From: RPQJ01 sp046347155
GTDB lineage: Bacteria; Pseudomonadota; Gammaproteobacteria; Steroidobacterales; Steroidobacteraceae
NCBI GenBank assembly: GCA_046347155.1
Contig: JAXMGT010000001.1
Location: 310,001 to 374,000 of the forward strand
Direction: 5' to 3'
DNA length: 64,000 nucleotides
This document shows, in pieces, positions 1-7,595 of the stretch; the stretch's first letter is position 1; the number at the start of each line of letters is the position of its first letter. The notes beneath the pieces were generated by a model. The model made no database searches and was not told the origin of the DNA. It saw only the letters and a program-made list of their open reading frames with translations. Made by a program: the position numbers and the translations under genes.

Positions 1-567
1 GGGCGCCACGACCCGGTTGAGCGGCCGGTCGGCCATTTCGAGCACGGTGGCCTCGAGTCCGAGGTGTCGGGCGCTCGCCGCCGCCTCGAGGCCGATGTAT
101 CCCGCGCCGACGACGACCATCCGCTTCGAGGTCGGCAGGTCGCCCCGGATCCCGTCGACGTCCGCGATCGTGCGCAGGTAGTGGATGCCGGCCAGTTCGT
201 GGCCCGGGCACTCGAGCCGCCGAGGACGGCTGCCGAGGCACAGCAGCAGCCGGTCGTAGCCGAGCTCGCTCATGTCGCAGAGGCGCAGCCGGCGCGAGGC
301 GAGGTCGATCGCCGTGACCCGCCGGCCGAGCCGGGTCTCGACCCGGTGCGTCTCGTAGAACTGCGGGCTGCGCAGCAGCAGCCGGTCCTCGGCGAGTTCG
401 CCGGACAGGAACTTCTTCGAGAGCGGCGGCCGGTTGTACGGCAGCTGGGGTTCCTCGCCGACGAGCACGATCGGGCCCGCGTGGCCTTCGCGTCGCAGCG
501 TGTCGATCGCCTGCACGGCGGCGTGGCTGGCGCCGACGATGACGACGGTGGCGTTCGGGTCTGTCAT
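1..567 (-). CDS. FAD/NAD(P)-dependent oxidoreductase, ferredoxin-reductase type (3' part outside window)
   Basis: The visible 189 N-terminal residues form the first part of a two-dinucleotide-fold flavoprotein reductase of the putidaredoxin/rhodocoxin reductase type. The ATG at 565-567 is followed directly by an FAD-binding beta strand, VVIVGASHAAVQA, a variant of the GxGxxG/A motif. YNRPPLSKKFL is the typical ferredoxin-reductase segment after the FAD fold. The second glycine motif, VVVGAGYIGLEAA, near residue 155 binds NAD(P)H. Such enzymes pass electrons from NAD(P)H to a [2Fe-2S] ferredoxin or rubredoxin; the partner here is unknown, though a ferredoxin-like gene lies at 1241. The C-terminal dimer domain is cut off by the window edge. 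Gene family is clear, substrate is not. Confidence 0.85.
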   Translation of the reverse strand, partial: MTDPNATVVIVGASHAAVQAIDTLRREGHAGPIVLVGEEPQLPYNRPPLSKKFLSGELAEDRLLLRSPQFYETHRVETRLGRRVTAIDLASRRLRLCDMSELGYDRLLLCLGSRPRRLECPGHELAGIHYLRTIADVDGIRGDLPTSKRMVVVGAGYIGLEAAASARHLGLEATVLEMADRPLNRVVAP

Positions 568-609
568 GTGCCCCAGGGTGGGTCCTGCCCGGTCGACGGA
601 ATCGCGCCC

Positions 610-637
610 TTTATATACGGACACCCGCCGTCGACAA
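610..637 (-). promoter_or_regulatory. Sigma-70-like promoter for the oxidoreductase at 1-567
   Basis: Read on the - strand, TTGTCG (637-632) and TATAAA (615-610) are separated by 16 bp. This would start transcription near 603 and give a leader of about 36 nt before the ATG at 567. Call is by motif only. Confidence 0.5.
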
Positions 638-733
638 AGGGTTCGATGCTGCAGCGCAGAATCGTGCCCGATCCGGGCCGCGGCCGCATACGCGGGTCCC
701 CGGGGTGCGCGGCGGCCCTCCCGTCGCTATGCT

Positions 734-782
734 TGCACCACGGTCGGGCACCGGGCGGGCTGTGCTGCCTCACGCTGGTGCG
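734..782 (+). promoter_or_regulatory. Two NtrC-like binding sites upstream of the P-II gene
   Basis: Compared with the NtrC dyad TGCACC-N4-TGGTGCA, site 1 (734-750) has a perfect left half and 5 of 7 right-half bases. Site 2 (766-782) has 4 of 6 left and 6 of 7 right. Their centres are 32 bp apart, three helical turns, the same spacing as the paired enhancer sites of E. coli glnAp2. Inference from motif and spacing. Confidence 0.45.
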
Positions 783-824
783 GATCCACCGCCTCGCGTG
801 GCGGGACCACGCCGCCCCGGCTGT

Positions 825-840
825 CGGCACGGTTTCTGCA
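825..840 (+). promoter_or_regulatory. Sigma-54 (RpoN) -24/-12 promoter for the P-II gene
   Basis: The sequence TCGGCACGGTTTCTGCA places GG at 826-827 and GC at 838-839, the invariant GG-N10-GC spacing of sigma-54 promoters, with the canonical GGCACG -24 block. The start of transcription would fall near 851, about 47 nt before the ATG at 898. Nitrogen-regulated P-II genes are classic RpoN/NtrC targets. Confidence 0.6.
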
Positions 841-897
841 TATAGGCAGAGGCGATGTCCGCCCGAGTATGACGACCCGTTGAGGAGCCAGAGCCCT

Positions 898-1236
898 ATG
901 AAGCTGATCAGCGCAATCATCAAGCCCTTCAAGCTGGACGACGTGCGTGCCGCACTGTCGGAGCTCGGCGTCTCCGGCATGACCGTCACGGAGGTCAAGG
1001 GCTTCGGGCGGCAGCGCGGCCACACCGAGCTGTACCGCGGCGCCGAGTACGTCGTCGACTTCGTGCCGAAGACCCGGATCGAGGTCGCCGTGAAGGACTC
1101 GCTCGTCGACCAGGTCGTCGAGGCCATCGTCGGTGCGGCCCGCACCGGCAAGGTGGGCGACGGCAAGATCTTCATTTCCGACCTGGAACGCGCCATCCGC
1201 ATCCGCACGGGCGAGGCGGACGACCAGGCGCTCTGA
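898..1236 (+). CDS. glnB: Nitrogen regulatory protein P-II
   Basis: A 112-residue P-II signal protein, the normal family length. It senses 2-oxoglutarate and ATP/ADP and controls glutamine synthetase adenylylation, NtrB and ammonium uptake. Seen directly are the T-loop with the uridylylation tyrosine in ELYRGAEY and the signature ending KVGDGKIF. The C-terminal IRIRTGEAD is also typical. The T-loop (GHTELYRGAEYVVDF) is closer to E. coli GlnB than to GlnK. No amtB or glnA lies beside it. A sigma-54-like promoter and NtrC-like sites upstream suggest induction under nitrogen limitation, which is more usual for glnK, so glnB versus glnK naming is uncertain. A ferredoxin gene follows after 4 nt. 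Confidence 0.95.
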   Translation: MKLISAIIKPFKLDDVRAALSELGVSGMTVTEVKGFGRQRGHTELYRGAEYVVDFVPKTRIEVAVKDSLVDQVVEAIVGAARTGKVGDGKIFISDLERAIRIRTGEADDQAL

Positions 1237-1240
1237 CCGT

Positions 1241-1621
1241 TTGTCGGACCCCGTCGCAGTCGCGCTGGCCAAGCTCGCCCTGGGGCACCAGCGCCGGCAC
1301 CTGTTCCTGTGCGTCGGGGGGAAGTGCTCGTCGAGGGAGGAGGCCCTCGCGAGCTGGGAGCACCTGAAGCGACGTCTCGCCGAGCCGGCCGTACAGGCTG
1401 CGGCCGGCGGCGCACTGCGGACCAAGGCCGACTGCCTCCGGGTTTGCGTCGCTGGACCGGTCGCGCTCGTCTACCCCGATGGCACCTGGTACCGGGACTG
1501 CACGCCGGCGAACCTCGACCGGATCGTCGACGAGCACCTGGTCGGCGGTCGACCGGTCCGTGACCTCGTGATCGCCGAGGCCCCGCTGGCCGGCGACGCC
1601 CTCCCTCCGGACCCGTCGTAG
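1241..1621 (+). CDS. Thioredoxin-like (2Fe-2S) ferredoxin domain protein
   Basis: A 126-residue protein of the thioredoxin-fold [2Fe-2S] ferredoxin family. It shows HLFLCVGGKC near the N-terminus and ADCLRVCVAGP mid-protein, supplying four candidate cluster cysteines. The typical tail (YPDGTWYRDCTPANLDRIV, then EHLVGGRPV) follows. The start is taken as TTG at 1241, the only start codon between the P-II stop and the conserved core; it probably depends on translational coupling with the upstream gene. Placement in the same transcript suggests control by the P-II promoter, but the redox partner and role are unknown. The FAD reductase at the window start is a candidate partner by proximity only. 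Confidence 0.8.
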   Translation: MSDPVAVALAKLALGHQRRHLFLCVGGKCSSREEALASWEHLKRRLAEPAVQAAAGGALRTKADCLRVCVAGPVALVYPDGTWYRDCTPANLDRIVDEHLVGGRPVRDLVIAEAPLAGDALPPDPS

Positions 1622-1685
1622 CGGCATCCGCAGAAGCGCGGTTGCCGCCGCGCAGCCCATTCTTCAGTATCGACCCATCCGTCCG

Positions 1686-2675
1686 ATGGATGAGGCCGTC
1701 ATGCCGCACGCGATCCGTATCCACGCCCACGGCGGTCCCGAGGCGATGCGCTGGGAGGAGGTCCCGACGGCCGAGCCGGGCGCCGGCCAGGCGCTGGTCC
1801 GGCACACGGCCGTCGGCGTCAACTTCATCGACGTCTACGAGCGCCAGGGCCTGTACCCGAACGCGCTGCCGACCGGGCTCGGCCGAGAGGCCGCCGGCGT
1901 CGTCGAGGCCGTCGGTCCGGGCGTGCGCACCGTGAAGGTCGGCGACCGGGTCGCTTACGTGTCCGGGCAGCCGGGCGCCTACGCGCAGGAGCGGGTGATG
2001 CCGGCCGACCGGCTGGTCCGGCTGCCGGACGGCGTCGGCGACCGGCTCGCCGCGGCGTCGCTGCTGAAGGGCCTGACCGCGTGGTTCCTGCTCAGGCGCA
2101 CGCGACCGGTGAAGGCAGGCGACACCGTCGTCGTGCACGCGGCCGCGGGCGGCGTCGGCCTGCTGCTCGCCCAGTGGGCGCGCTACCTCGGCGCGAACGT
2201 GATCGGCGTCGTCGGCAGCGAGCCGAAGGCCGCGGTCGCGGCCGCGCACGGGTGCCACCACGTGCTGATCGGCGGTCGCGACGACCTCGCGGCCAGGGTG
2301 CGCGAGTACTCCGGTGGTGCCGGCGCGCACGTGGTCTACGACTCGGTCGGCAAGGACACGTTCTTCGCCTCGCTCGACAGCCTGCGTCCGCTCGGGCTGA
2401 TGGTGAGCTACGGCAACGCTTCCGGACCCGTGCCCGCGATCATGCCGCTCGAGCTCGCCCGGCGCGGGTCGCTGTTCCTGACGCGCCCGACGCTCTTCCA
2501 CTACATCGCGACCCGCGCGGACCTCGTGCGCGGCGCACGCGAACTCTTCGACGTGATCGGACGCGGCGTCGTGCGCGTCGAGATCGGGCAGATGCACCCG
2601 CTCGGCGACGCGGCCCACGCGCACCGCGAGCTCGAGGCCCGTCGAACCGTCGGCGCGACGGTGCTGATCCCCTAG
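1686..2675 (+). CDS. NADPH:quinone oxidoreductase (zinc-independent MDR family)
   Basis: A 329-residue medium-chain dehydrogenase/reductase of the QorA type, which reduces quinones with NADPH. The N-terminal catalytic domain contains the MDR block LGREAAGVVEAVG. The cofactor fold has AAAGGVGLLLAQWAR, followed by a VIGVVGS strand. There are no zinc-ligand cysteine clusters, as expected for quinone reductases. The ATG at 1686 is used; an internal ATG at 1701 (MPHAIRIHAH) aligns better with the family start and may be the true one. It lies just upstream of the outer-membrane gene at 2689, but a functional link is not evident. Confidence 0.88.
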   Translation: MDEAVMPHAIRIHAHGGPEAMRWEEVPTAEPGAGQALVRHTAVGVNFIDVYERQGLYPNALPTGLGREAAGVVEAVGPGVRTVKVGDRVAYVSGQPGAYAQERVMPADRLVRLPDGVGDRLAAASLLKGLTAWFLLRRTRPVKAGDTVVVHAAAGGVGLLLAQWARYLGANVIGVVGSEPKAAVAAAHGCHHVLIGGRDDLAARVREYSGGAGAHVVYDSVGKDTFFASLDSLRPLGLMVSYGNASGPVPAIMPLELARRGSLFLTRPTLFHYIATRADLVRGARELFDVIGRGVVRVEIGQMHPLGDAAHAHRELEARRTVGATVLIP

Positions 2676-2688
2676 CGGGAGCCATGCA

Positions 2689-4401
2689 GTGACCCGGGCC
2701 ACGTCGCGCGGTGTCACGGCCCGCGCGGCGCTGTGGTCCGCGCTCGTCGCCTGCGCGCAGGCGCAGGGCGAGCCGGCCGGGGCGACGACGCCCGCAGCGC
2801 CCGACCCGGTGGTCGCACCGGCAACCACGACCACGGCCGCGACGGCCGTGGCGATCCCGTCACCCGAGGAACTCGAGGCCCGCGGCGCCGTGATCGGCCG
2901 GATCATCGTCGTGCCCGACGACGTGTTCGACCCGTCGATCCCGGGCGAGGACGGGTGGCTCTACCGCACCGCGAACAAGCTGCACATCAACACGCGTCCG
3001 GCCGTGATCCGCGACCAGCTCCTGTTCCGGACCGGTGACCGCTACGACGCGAGGCTGATCGAGGAGAACGAGCGCATCCTCCGCCGCAACGACTACCTCT
3101 ACGACGCGGAGATCCGCGCCGTGGCGTTCGACGGGCACACGGTGGACCTCGAGGTCCGCACGAAGGACGTCTGGACGCTGAACCCGGGCTTCAACTTCGG
3201 CCGATCGGGCGGCAAGAACGCGACCAGCGTCCACGTGCAGGAGGAAAACCTGCTCGGCACCGGGCGCAAGGTCGAGGTCGCCTGGGGCAGCGACGTCGAT
3301 GCCACGGCGTGGACGTTCAGCTTCATCGACCCGCACTTCATCGAGGCCTTCACGCGGCTCGGTGTCTCCTACACGGCGGCCGACGACGGCGACAGCAAGA
3401 CGTTCACGCTGGGCCGGTCGTTCGTGTCGCTCGACAGCCGCCATGCCTGGGGTACGAACCTCGCCGACACGCGCTTCGTGAACGACCGCTACGAATACGG
3501 GAAGAAGGTCGGCGAGTTCCGGCAGCACAGCCAGTACTACGAGGCGAGCGGCGGCTGGTCGGACGGGCTCGTCGACGGCTGGGTGACGCGCTGGACCGCG
3601 GGCGCGACGTGGCGCGAGGACCAGTTCGAGCTCGAGCCCGGCAAGTCGCCGGCCGGCCCGCTGCCGCCCGATCGCACCTGGGCCTACCCGTGGATCGGCG
3701 TCGAGCGGGTCGAGGACGCGTGGCAGGAGCGTCGCAACCAGGACCAGATCCTGCGCATCGAGGACGTGCTGGTCGGGTTCCGGGGCTGGGCGAGGCTCGG
3801 CTACGCGCCGTCCGGGCTCGGCTCCACGACGGACGCCGTGATGCTGGCCGCCGGTGCGCAGGACGGCACGGACCTCGGCCCGGGCCGGTCGCTGTTCGGC
3901 TCGGCCTGGGCCTCGGGGCGCGTCGTACGCGGCCACCTCGAGAACGGGATCCTCGGCGCCGAGGCGCGCTACTACTGGGCGACGTCCTCGCGATCGAAGT
4001 TCTACGCGTTCGCCTCGGGCACCACGACCCACGACCTCGACGAGGACACGCAGCTCACGCTCGGTGGCGACACGGGCCTGCGCGGTTATCCGCTCCGCTA
4101 CCAGGCCGGCACCTCGAAGGTGCTGTTCACGGTCGAGCAGCGCTACTACACGGACTGGTACCCGTTCCGGCTCTTCCGGGTCGGGGGGGCGGTGTTCGCC
4201 GACGCCGGCCGGACCTGGGGACGCGACGTCACCGGCGCGACGAGCGACGGCTGGCTCGGCGACGTCGGCTTCGGCCTGCGGCTCGGCTCGAGCCGCTCGG
4301 CCTTCGGCAACGTCGTGCACGTCGACCTCGCGTTCCCGCTCGACCGGCCCACGGACATCGACAGCGTGCAGTTCATCATCGAGACGAGCGAACGCTTCTG
4401 A
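2689..4401 (+). CDS. BamA/TamA-family outer membrane protein (POTRA plus beta-barrel)
   Basis: A 570-residue Omp85-superfamily protein. The GTG start gives a short signal-like segment (ALWSALVACAQAQG), then a Pro/Thr/Ala linker. One POTRA-like repeat covers roughly residues 80-160 (RDQLLFRTGDRYD, then DLEVRTKDVWTLNP). The rest is Tyr/Trp/Gly-rich alternating strand sequence typical of a 16-stranded barrel. The loop-6-like motif GLRGYPLRY corresponds to the conserved (V/L)RG(F/Y) of this superfamily. The last residue is Phe, as required for Bam-dependent insertion. With about one POTRA it is smaller than BamA and is not the essential BamA; it could be a TamA/ShlB-like transporter or a lipid-related barrel. 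Substrate unknown. Confidence 0.8.
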   Translation: MTRATSRGVTARAALWSALVACAQAQGEPAGATTPAAPDPVVAPATTTTAATAVAIPSPEELEARGAVIGRIIVVPDDVFDPSIPGEDGWLYRTANKLHINTRPAVIRDQLLFRTGDRYDARLIEENERILRRNDYLYDAEIRAVAFDGHTVDLEVRTKDVWTLNPGFNFGRSGGKNATSVHVQEENLLGTGRKVEVAWGSDVDATAWTFSFIDPHFIEAFTRLGVSYTAADDGDSKTFTLGRSFVSLDSRHAWGTNLADTRFVNDRYEYGKKVGEFRQHSQYYEASGGWSDGLVDGWVTRWTAGATWREDQFELEPGKSPAGPLPPDRTWAYPWIGVERVEDAWQERRNQDQILRIEDVLVGFRGWARLGYAPSGLGSTTDAVMLAAGAQDGTDLGPGRSLFGSAWASGRVVRGHLENGILGAEARYYWATSSRSKFYAFASGTTTHDLDEDTQLTLGGDTGLRGYPLRYQAGTSKVLFTVEQRYYTDWYPFRLFRVGGAVFADAGRTWGRDVTGATSDGWLGDVGFGLRLGSSRSAFGNVVHVDLAFPLDRPTDIDSVQFIIETSERF

Positions 4402-4404
4402 GCG

Positions 4405-5532
4405 TCAGTCGATCTCGATCACCTGGCGGATCGAGTCGCCGGCCGCGAGCCGGTCGAAGCCCGCATTGATGTCCTCGAGCCGGAGCCGCTCGCTCATGAG
4501 CCGGTCCACCGGCAGCCGGCCCGCGCGGTACCACTCGATGTAGCGCGGGATGTCGCGAGAGGGCACGCAACTGCCGAGGTAGCTGCCCCTGAGCGTGCGT
4601 TCCTCGGCGACCAGGCTCACGTGCTGCAGGCTCACCTGCTGCCCGGGGTGAGGCAGGCCCGCCGTCACGGTCGTGCCGCCCCGGGCGGTGACCCTGTAGG
4701 CGAGTTCGAGCGCGCGCGCGGAGCCGGCCATCTCGAACGCGTAGCCCGCGCCGCCGCCGGTGATCTCGCGCACCCGCTCGGCCGCGTCGGGGCTCGCCGC
4801 GTTGACGGTCGCGGTTGCGCCGAACTCGCGCGCGACCGCGAGCTTGCGTTCGTTCAGGTCGATCGCGACGACCTCGGTCGCGTCGAGCATCCGCGCGGCG
4901 AGCACCGCCGCGAGGCCCACGCCGCCCAGCCCGACGACGGCGGCCGTCGCGCCGCGCGGCATCGCGGCCGTGTTCACGACGGCGCCGACGCCGGTGATCA
5001 CCGCGCAGCCGAACAGCGCCGCCTCCGCGAACGGCAGGTCGCGTGGCACGCGCACGAGCGAACGGGCCGACATCACGGCGTATTCCGCGAAACCCGAGAC
5101 GCCCAGGTGGTGGTGCACGTCGCCCGTCGCGTCGTGCAGGCGACGCCCGCCCGAGAGCAGCGTGCCCGCCGAGTTCGCGCGGAAGCCGGGTTCGCAGAGC
5201 GCCGGCCGGCCGCCGGCGCACGGGGCGCAGTGGCCGCAGCTCGGCACGAAGGCTGCGACCACGTGGTCGCCGGGCGACAGGTTTGCGACGCCGGACCCGA
5301 CCGCCTCGACGACGCCGGCCGCCTCGTGCCCGAGCACCATCGGCACCGGGCGCGGCCGGTTGCCGTCGATCACCGAGAGGTCCGAGTGGCAGAGGCCGGC
5401 CGCGCGCACGCGGACGAGCACTTCGCCGTCGCCGGGCGCGTCGAGCTCGAACGACTCGATCGCGAGCGGTCGCGACTCGGCGTAGGGGGCTGGTCGTCCG
5501 GTCTCGCGTAGCACGGCGGCACGGGTGCGCAT
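4405..5532 (-). CDS. Zinc-dependent alcohol dehydrogenase (class III-like MDR)
   Basis: A 375-residue zinc alcohol dehydrogenase. Catalytic zinc ligands are visible as Cys in GLCHSD and His-Glu in VLGHEAAG, with a third Cys in LFGCAVITG. The structural zinc loop is CGHCAPCAGGRPALC. The Rossmann fold has VVGLGGVGLAAV and an acidic NAD-binding position (VVAIDLNERK). The fold resembles class III and NDMA/mycothiol-type dehydrogenases rather than ethanol dehydrogenases. I start at the ATG at 5532; the frame stays open upstream but without family similarity. It is convergent with the barrel gene at 2689 and divergent from the DUF4239 gene. Substrate not predictable. Confidence 0.85.
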   Translation of the reverse strand: MRTRAAVLRETGRPAPYAESRPLAIESFELDAPGDGEVLVRVRAAGLCHSDLSVIDGNRPRPVPMVLGHEAAGVVEAVGSGVANLSPGDHVVAAFVPSCGHCAPCAGGRPALCEPGFRANSAGTLLSGGRRLHDATGDVHHHLGVSGFAEYAVMSARSLVRVPRDLPFAEAALFGCAVITGVGAVVNTAAMPRGATAAVVGLGGVGLAAVLAARMLDATEVVAIDLNERKLAVAREFGATATVNAASPDAAERVREITGGGAGYAFEMAGSARALELAYRVTARGGTTVTAGLPHPGQQVSLQHVSLVAEERTLRGSYLGSCVPSRDIPRYIEWYRAGRLPVDRLMSERLRLEDINAGFDRLAAGDSIRQVIEID

Positions 5533-5618
5533 GGCCGCAGAGCATAGCCGCGCGCGGCGGTTGCCGCGACCGCCACCGCCGACGATACTGTGCCGCCCCC
5601 CGGTCCGGTCGCGCACGC

Positions 5619-6407
5619 ATGCCGAGTTCCATCTTCGACGCCCCGCTCCTGGTCGCCGGGCCCGTCATCCTCCTCACGCTCTGCGGCTTCGCGCTGGCCG
5701 GGCTCATGTTCGTCCGGCGCCGCGTGCTGCCGCGGATGACGGTGAACGCGGAGGACTCGGAGTTCAGCGGGACGCTCGTGCAGGCCGTGATGGTCTTCTA
5801 CGGCCTCGCGGTCGCGCTGATCGCCGTCGGCGTGTTCGACACCTACGCGGACGTCTCGAAGATCGTTTCGGTCGAGGCCGCCGAACTCGGCGCCTTCTAC
5901 CAGGACGCGAGCACCTACCCGGAGCCGACCCGCAGCCAGCTGCAGCACGAGTTGCGCGACTACGCGCGCTACGTGATCGAGGTGGCCTGGCCCGCGCAGC
6001 GCCAGGGGCAGGTGGCGCGTCGCGGCGTCGAGATGCTGAACCGCGTCCACGCGACGCTGGCGGCGTTCGAGCCGGCGACCGAGGGCCAGCGCATCGTCCA
6101 CGCCGAGGCTCTCAGGGCGTTCAACGAGCTGCTCGAGGCGCGCAGCCTCCGGCTCGACGCGGTCGTGACTTCCGGCCTGTCCGGCGCGCTGTGGTTCCTG
6201 GTGCTCGCCGGCGCGGCGATCGGGCTCTTCGCGGCATTCTTCTTCCGGGTCGAGGACGTCCGGCTGCACGCGATCCAGGTGACGCTGCTCGCGACGTTCA
6301 TGGGGCTCGTGATCTTCATGATCTTCGCGTTCGACCGCCCGTTCCGCGGCGACCTCGGGCTCGATCCCGAGCCGTACCAGCTCGTCTACGACAAGATCAT
6401 GAAGTAG
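5619..6407 (+). CDS. DUF4239-type integral membrane protein
   Basis: A 262-residue predicted inner-membrane protein. Two hydrophobic segments near residues 8-30 and 50-75 (LVQAVMVFYGLAVALIAVGV) are followed by a long soluble helical stretch. Two more segments lie near residues 188-210 (ALWFLVLAGAAIGLFAAFFF) and 220-242. This arrangement, with an acidic soluble centre and a C-terminal DRPFRGDLG motif, matches the bestrophin-like DUF4239 family, whose role is not established. A thioesterase gene starts 7 nt downstream, so the two are probably cotranscribed. Confidence 0.7.
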   Translation: MPSSIFDAPLLVAGPVILLTLCGFALAGLMFVRRRVLPRMTVNAEDSEFSGTLVQAVMVFYGLAVALIAVGVFDTYADVSKIVSVEAAELGAFYQDASTYPEPTRSQLQHELRDYARYVIEVAWPAQRQGQVARRGVEMLNRVHATLAAFEPATEGQRIVHAEALRAFNELLEARSLRLDAVVTSGLSGALWFLVLAGAAIGLFAAFFFRVEDVRLHAIQVTLLATFMGLVIFMIFAFDRPFRGDLGLDPEPYQLVYDKIMK

Positions 6408-6414
6408 CCCGGCC

Positions 6415-6888
6415 GTGAGCGCACCCGACGCACCGAATCTTCCCGAGCGCCGCGGCGAGTTCCGTGTGCTGCGCGCGATCCCGACGCGCTGGATGGACAA
6501 CGACCACTACGGGCACGTGAACAACGTCGCGTACTACTCGTACTTCGACACCGCGGTGAACGGCTACCTGATCGACGCCACCGGCATCGACATCCGCGCG
6601 CTGCCGGCGATCGGGATCGTCGCCGAGACGGGCTGCCGGTTCCTCCGGGAGCTGTCGTTCCCGGACACCGTCCACGCGGGCCTCGCGCTCGAGAAGCTCG
6701 GCAACTCGAGCGTCGTGTACCGGATCGCGCTGTTCCGGAACGAGGAACAGGCGCCCGCCGCGATCGGGCGCTTCGTCCACGTGTACGTGGACGCGGCATC
6801 GCGCCGCCCGGTGCCGGTGCCGGCCGAGATCCGCGCGGCACTCGCAGCCCTCGCCGACGGCAGCGCCGGGACCTCGCCGCTGCCCTGA
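6415..6888 (+). CDS. Hotdog-fold acyl-CoA thioesterase (4-hydroxybenzoyl-CoA thioesterase type)
   Basis: A 157-residue single-hotdog thioesterase. The conserved active-site block TRWMDNDHYGHVNNVAYYS contains the catalytic-type Asp and the GHVNN helix start of the 4HBT/YbgC family. The mid-protein VAETGCRFLRELSFPDTV also fits. These enzymes hydrolyse acyl-CoA thioesters; chain length cannot be told from sequence. GTG at 6415 is the start, 7 nt after the DUF4239 gene. It converges with ilvN (9 nt gap). Confidence 0.85.
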   Translation: MSAPDAPNLPERRGEFRVLRAIPTRWMDNDHYGHVNNVAYYSYFDTAVNGYLIDATGIDIRALPAIGIVAETGCRFLRELSFPDTVHAGLALEKLGNSSVVYRIALFRNEEQAPAAIGRFVHVYVDAASRRPVPVPAEIRAALAALADGSAGTSPLP

Positions 6889-6897
6889 GCGACGGCT

Positions 6898-7401
6898 TCA
6901 GGACTCGAGCGTTTCCTTGCCTTTCTGGATCGCGAGCGCGCCCGAGCGCACGACCTCGAGCACGTCGCCGTAGTTCGAGACCTCGGCGATGAAGTGGTTG
7001 ATGCCGGCCTCGCTGCTCGCGAGCTCGATCGTGAAGCTGTCCGGGGATTCCCACAGCACGCGCCCGCCCGATCGCTGCGTCGCGGACCAGAGCTTGCCGA
7101 CCTGGGTCGGCTTGGCCTTCACCTTCACGAGCAGCAACTCGCGCTCGAAGTGGTCCTCGCGGGTGACGTCCTCGACGTCGACGACGTCCACGAGCTTCAG
7201 CAGCTGGTTCGAGATCTGCAGGATCACCGCGTCGCTGCCGGTCGTGACGACCGTCAGGCGCGACACGGCCGGGTCGTCGGTCGGCGCGACGCTCAGCGAT
7301 TCGATGTTGTAGCCGCGGGTCGAGAACAGGCCCGCCACGCGGGTGAGCGCGCCGACCTCGTTCTGCAGCGTGACCGAGATGATGTGCCGCATGCTCTTCA
7401 T
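6898..7401 (-). CDS. ilvN: Acetolactate synthase small (regulatory) subunit
   Basis: A 167-residue regulatory subunit of acetohydroxyacid synthase, the length of the two-domain IlvH/long IlvN type. The N-terminal ACT domain starts RHIISVTLQNEVGALTRVAG with the valine-binding NEVGAL turn, followed by RGYNIESLSV. The C-terminal domain has ELLLVKVKA and the conserved RSGALAIQKGK end. It activates the catalytic subunit and confers valine feedback inhibition. ATG at 7401 is chosen; a second ATG at 7392 is possible. The catalytic subunit is encoded on the opposite strand, divergently, across about 194 bp. This is an unusual layout, since the two are normally in one operon. Confidence 0.93.
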   Translation of the reverse strand: MKSMRHIISVTLQNEVGALTRVAGLFSTRGYNIESLSVAPTDDPAVSRLTVVTTGSDAVILQISNQLLKLVDVVDVEDVTREDHFERELLLVKVKAKPTQVGKLWSATQRSGGRVLWESPDSFTIELASSEAGINHFIAEVSNYGDVLEVVRSGALAIQKGKETLES

Positions 7402-7595
7402 GGCCTGACCCGTCCTGCGACCCCGCGGCCGCCGCAACCGACTGATCCGCAAGGGGATTGCTGCAGTCGCACAATCGGCGACCCTGGCCAAGCATAGGGG
7501 AAGGGTCGGGGCGCGCCTAGATGGACGGGTCGGGACGCCGCTGCTAGTCTCCGTTGCATCGCAACACGACACACCGGTCCACGCAGGTCGCCGAC

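Larger units (their letters stand above)
568..897. other. 330-bp intergenic region between divergent oxidoreductase and P-II genes
   Basis: This is the only stretch above 300 bases without a gene. It carries a sigma-70-like promoter for the - strand oxidoreductase (610-637). On the + strand it carries a sigma-54-like promoter (825-840) with two NtrC-like dyads upstream (734-750 and 766-782). Open frames crossing it show no recognisable protein and are judged spurious. Confidence 0.6.

Noticed and set aside
564..2906. 780-codon open frame on the - strand across the P-II, ferredoxin and quinone reductase genes
   Set aside because: It is antisense to well-supported genes and rich in Arg/Ala/Pro without motifs, a GC-codon shadow.
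7553..7565. GTTGC-ATC-GCAAC hairpin as an ilvB attenuator
   Set aside because: Stem is only 5 bp and no leader peptide rich in branched-chain codons was seen.
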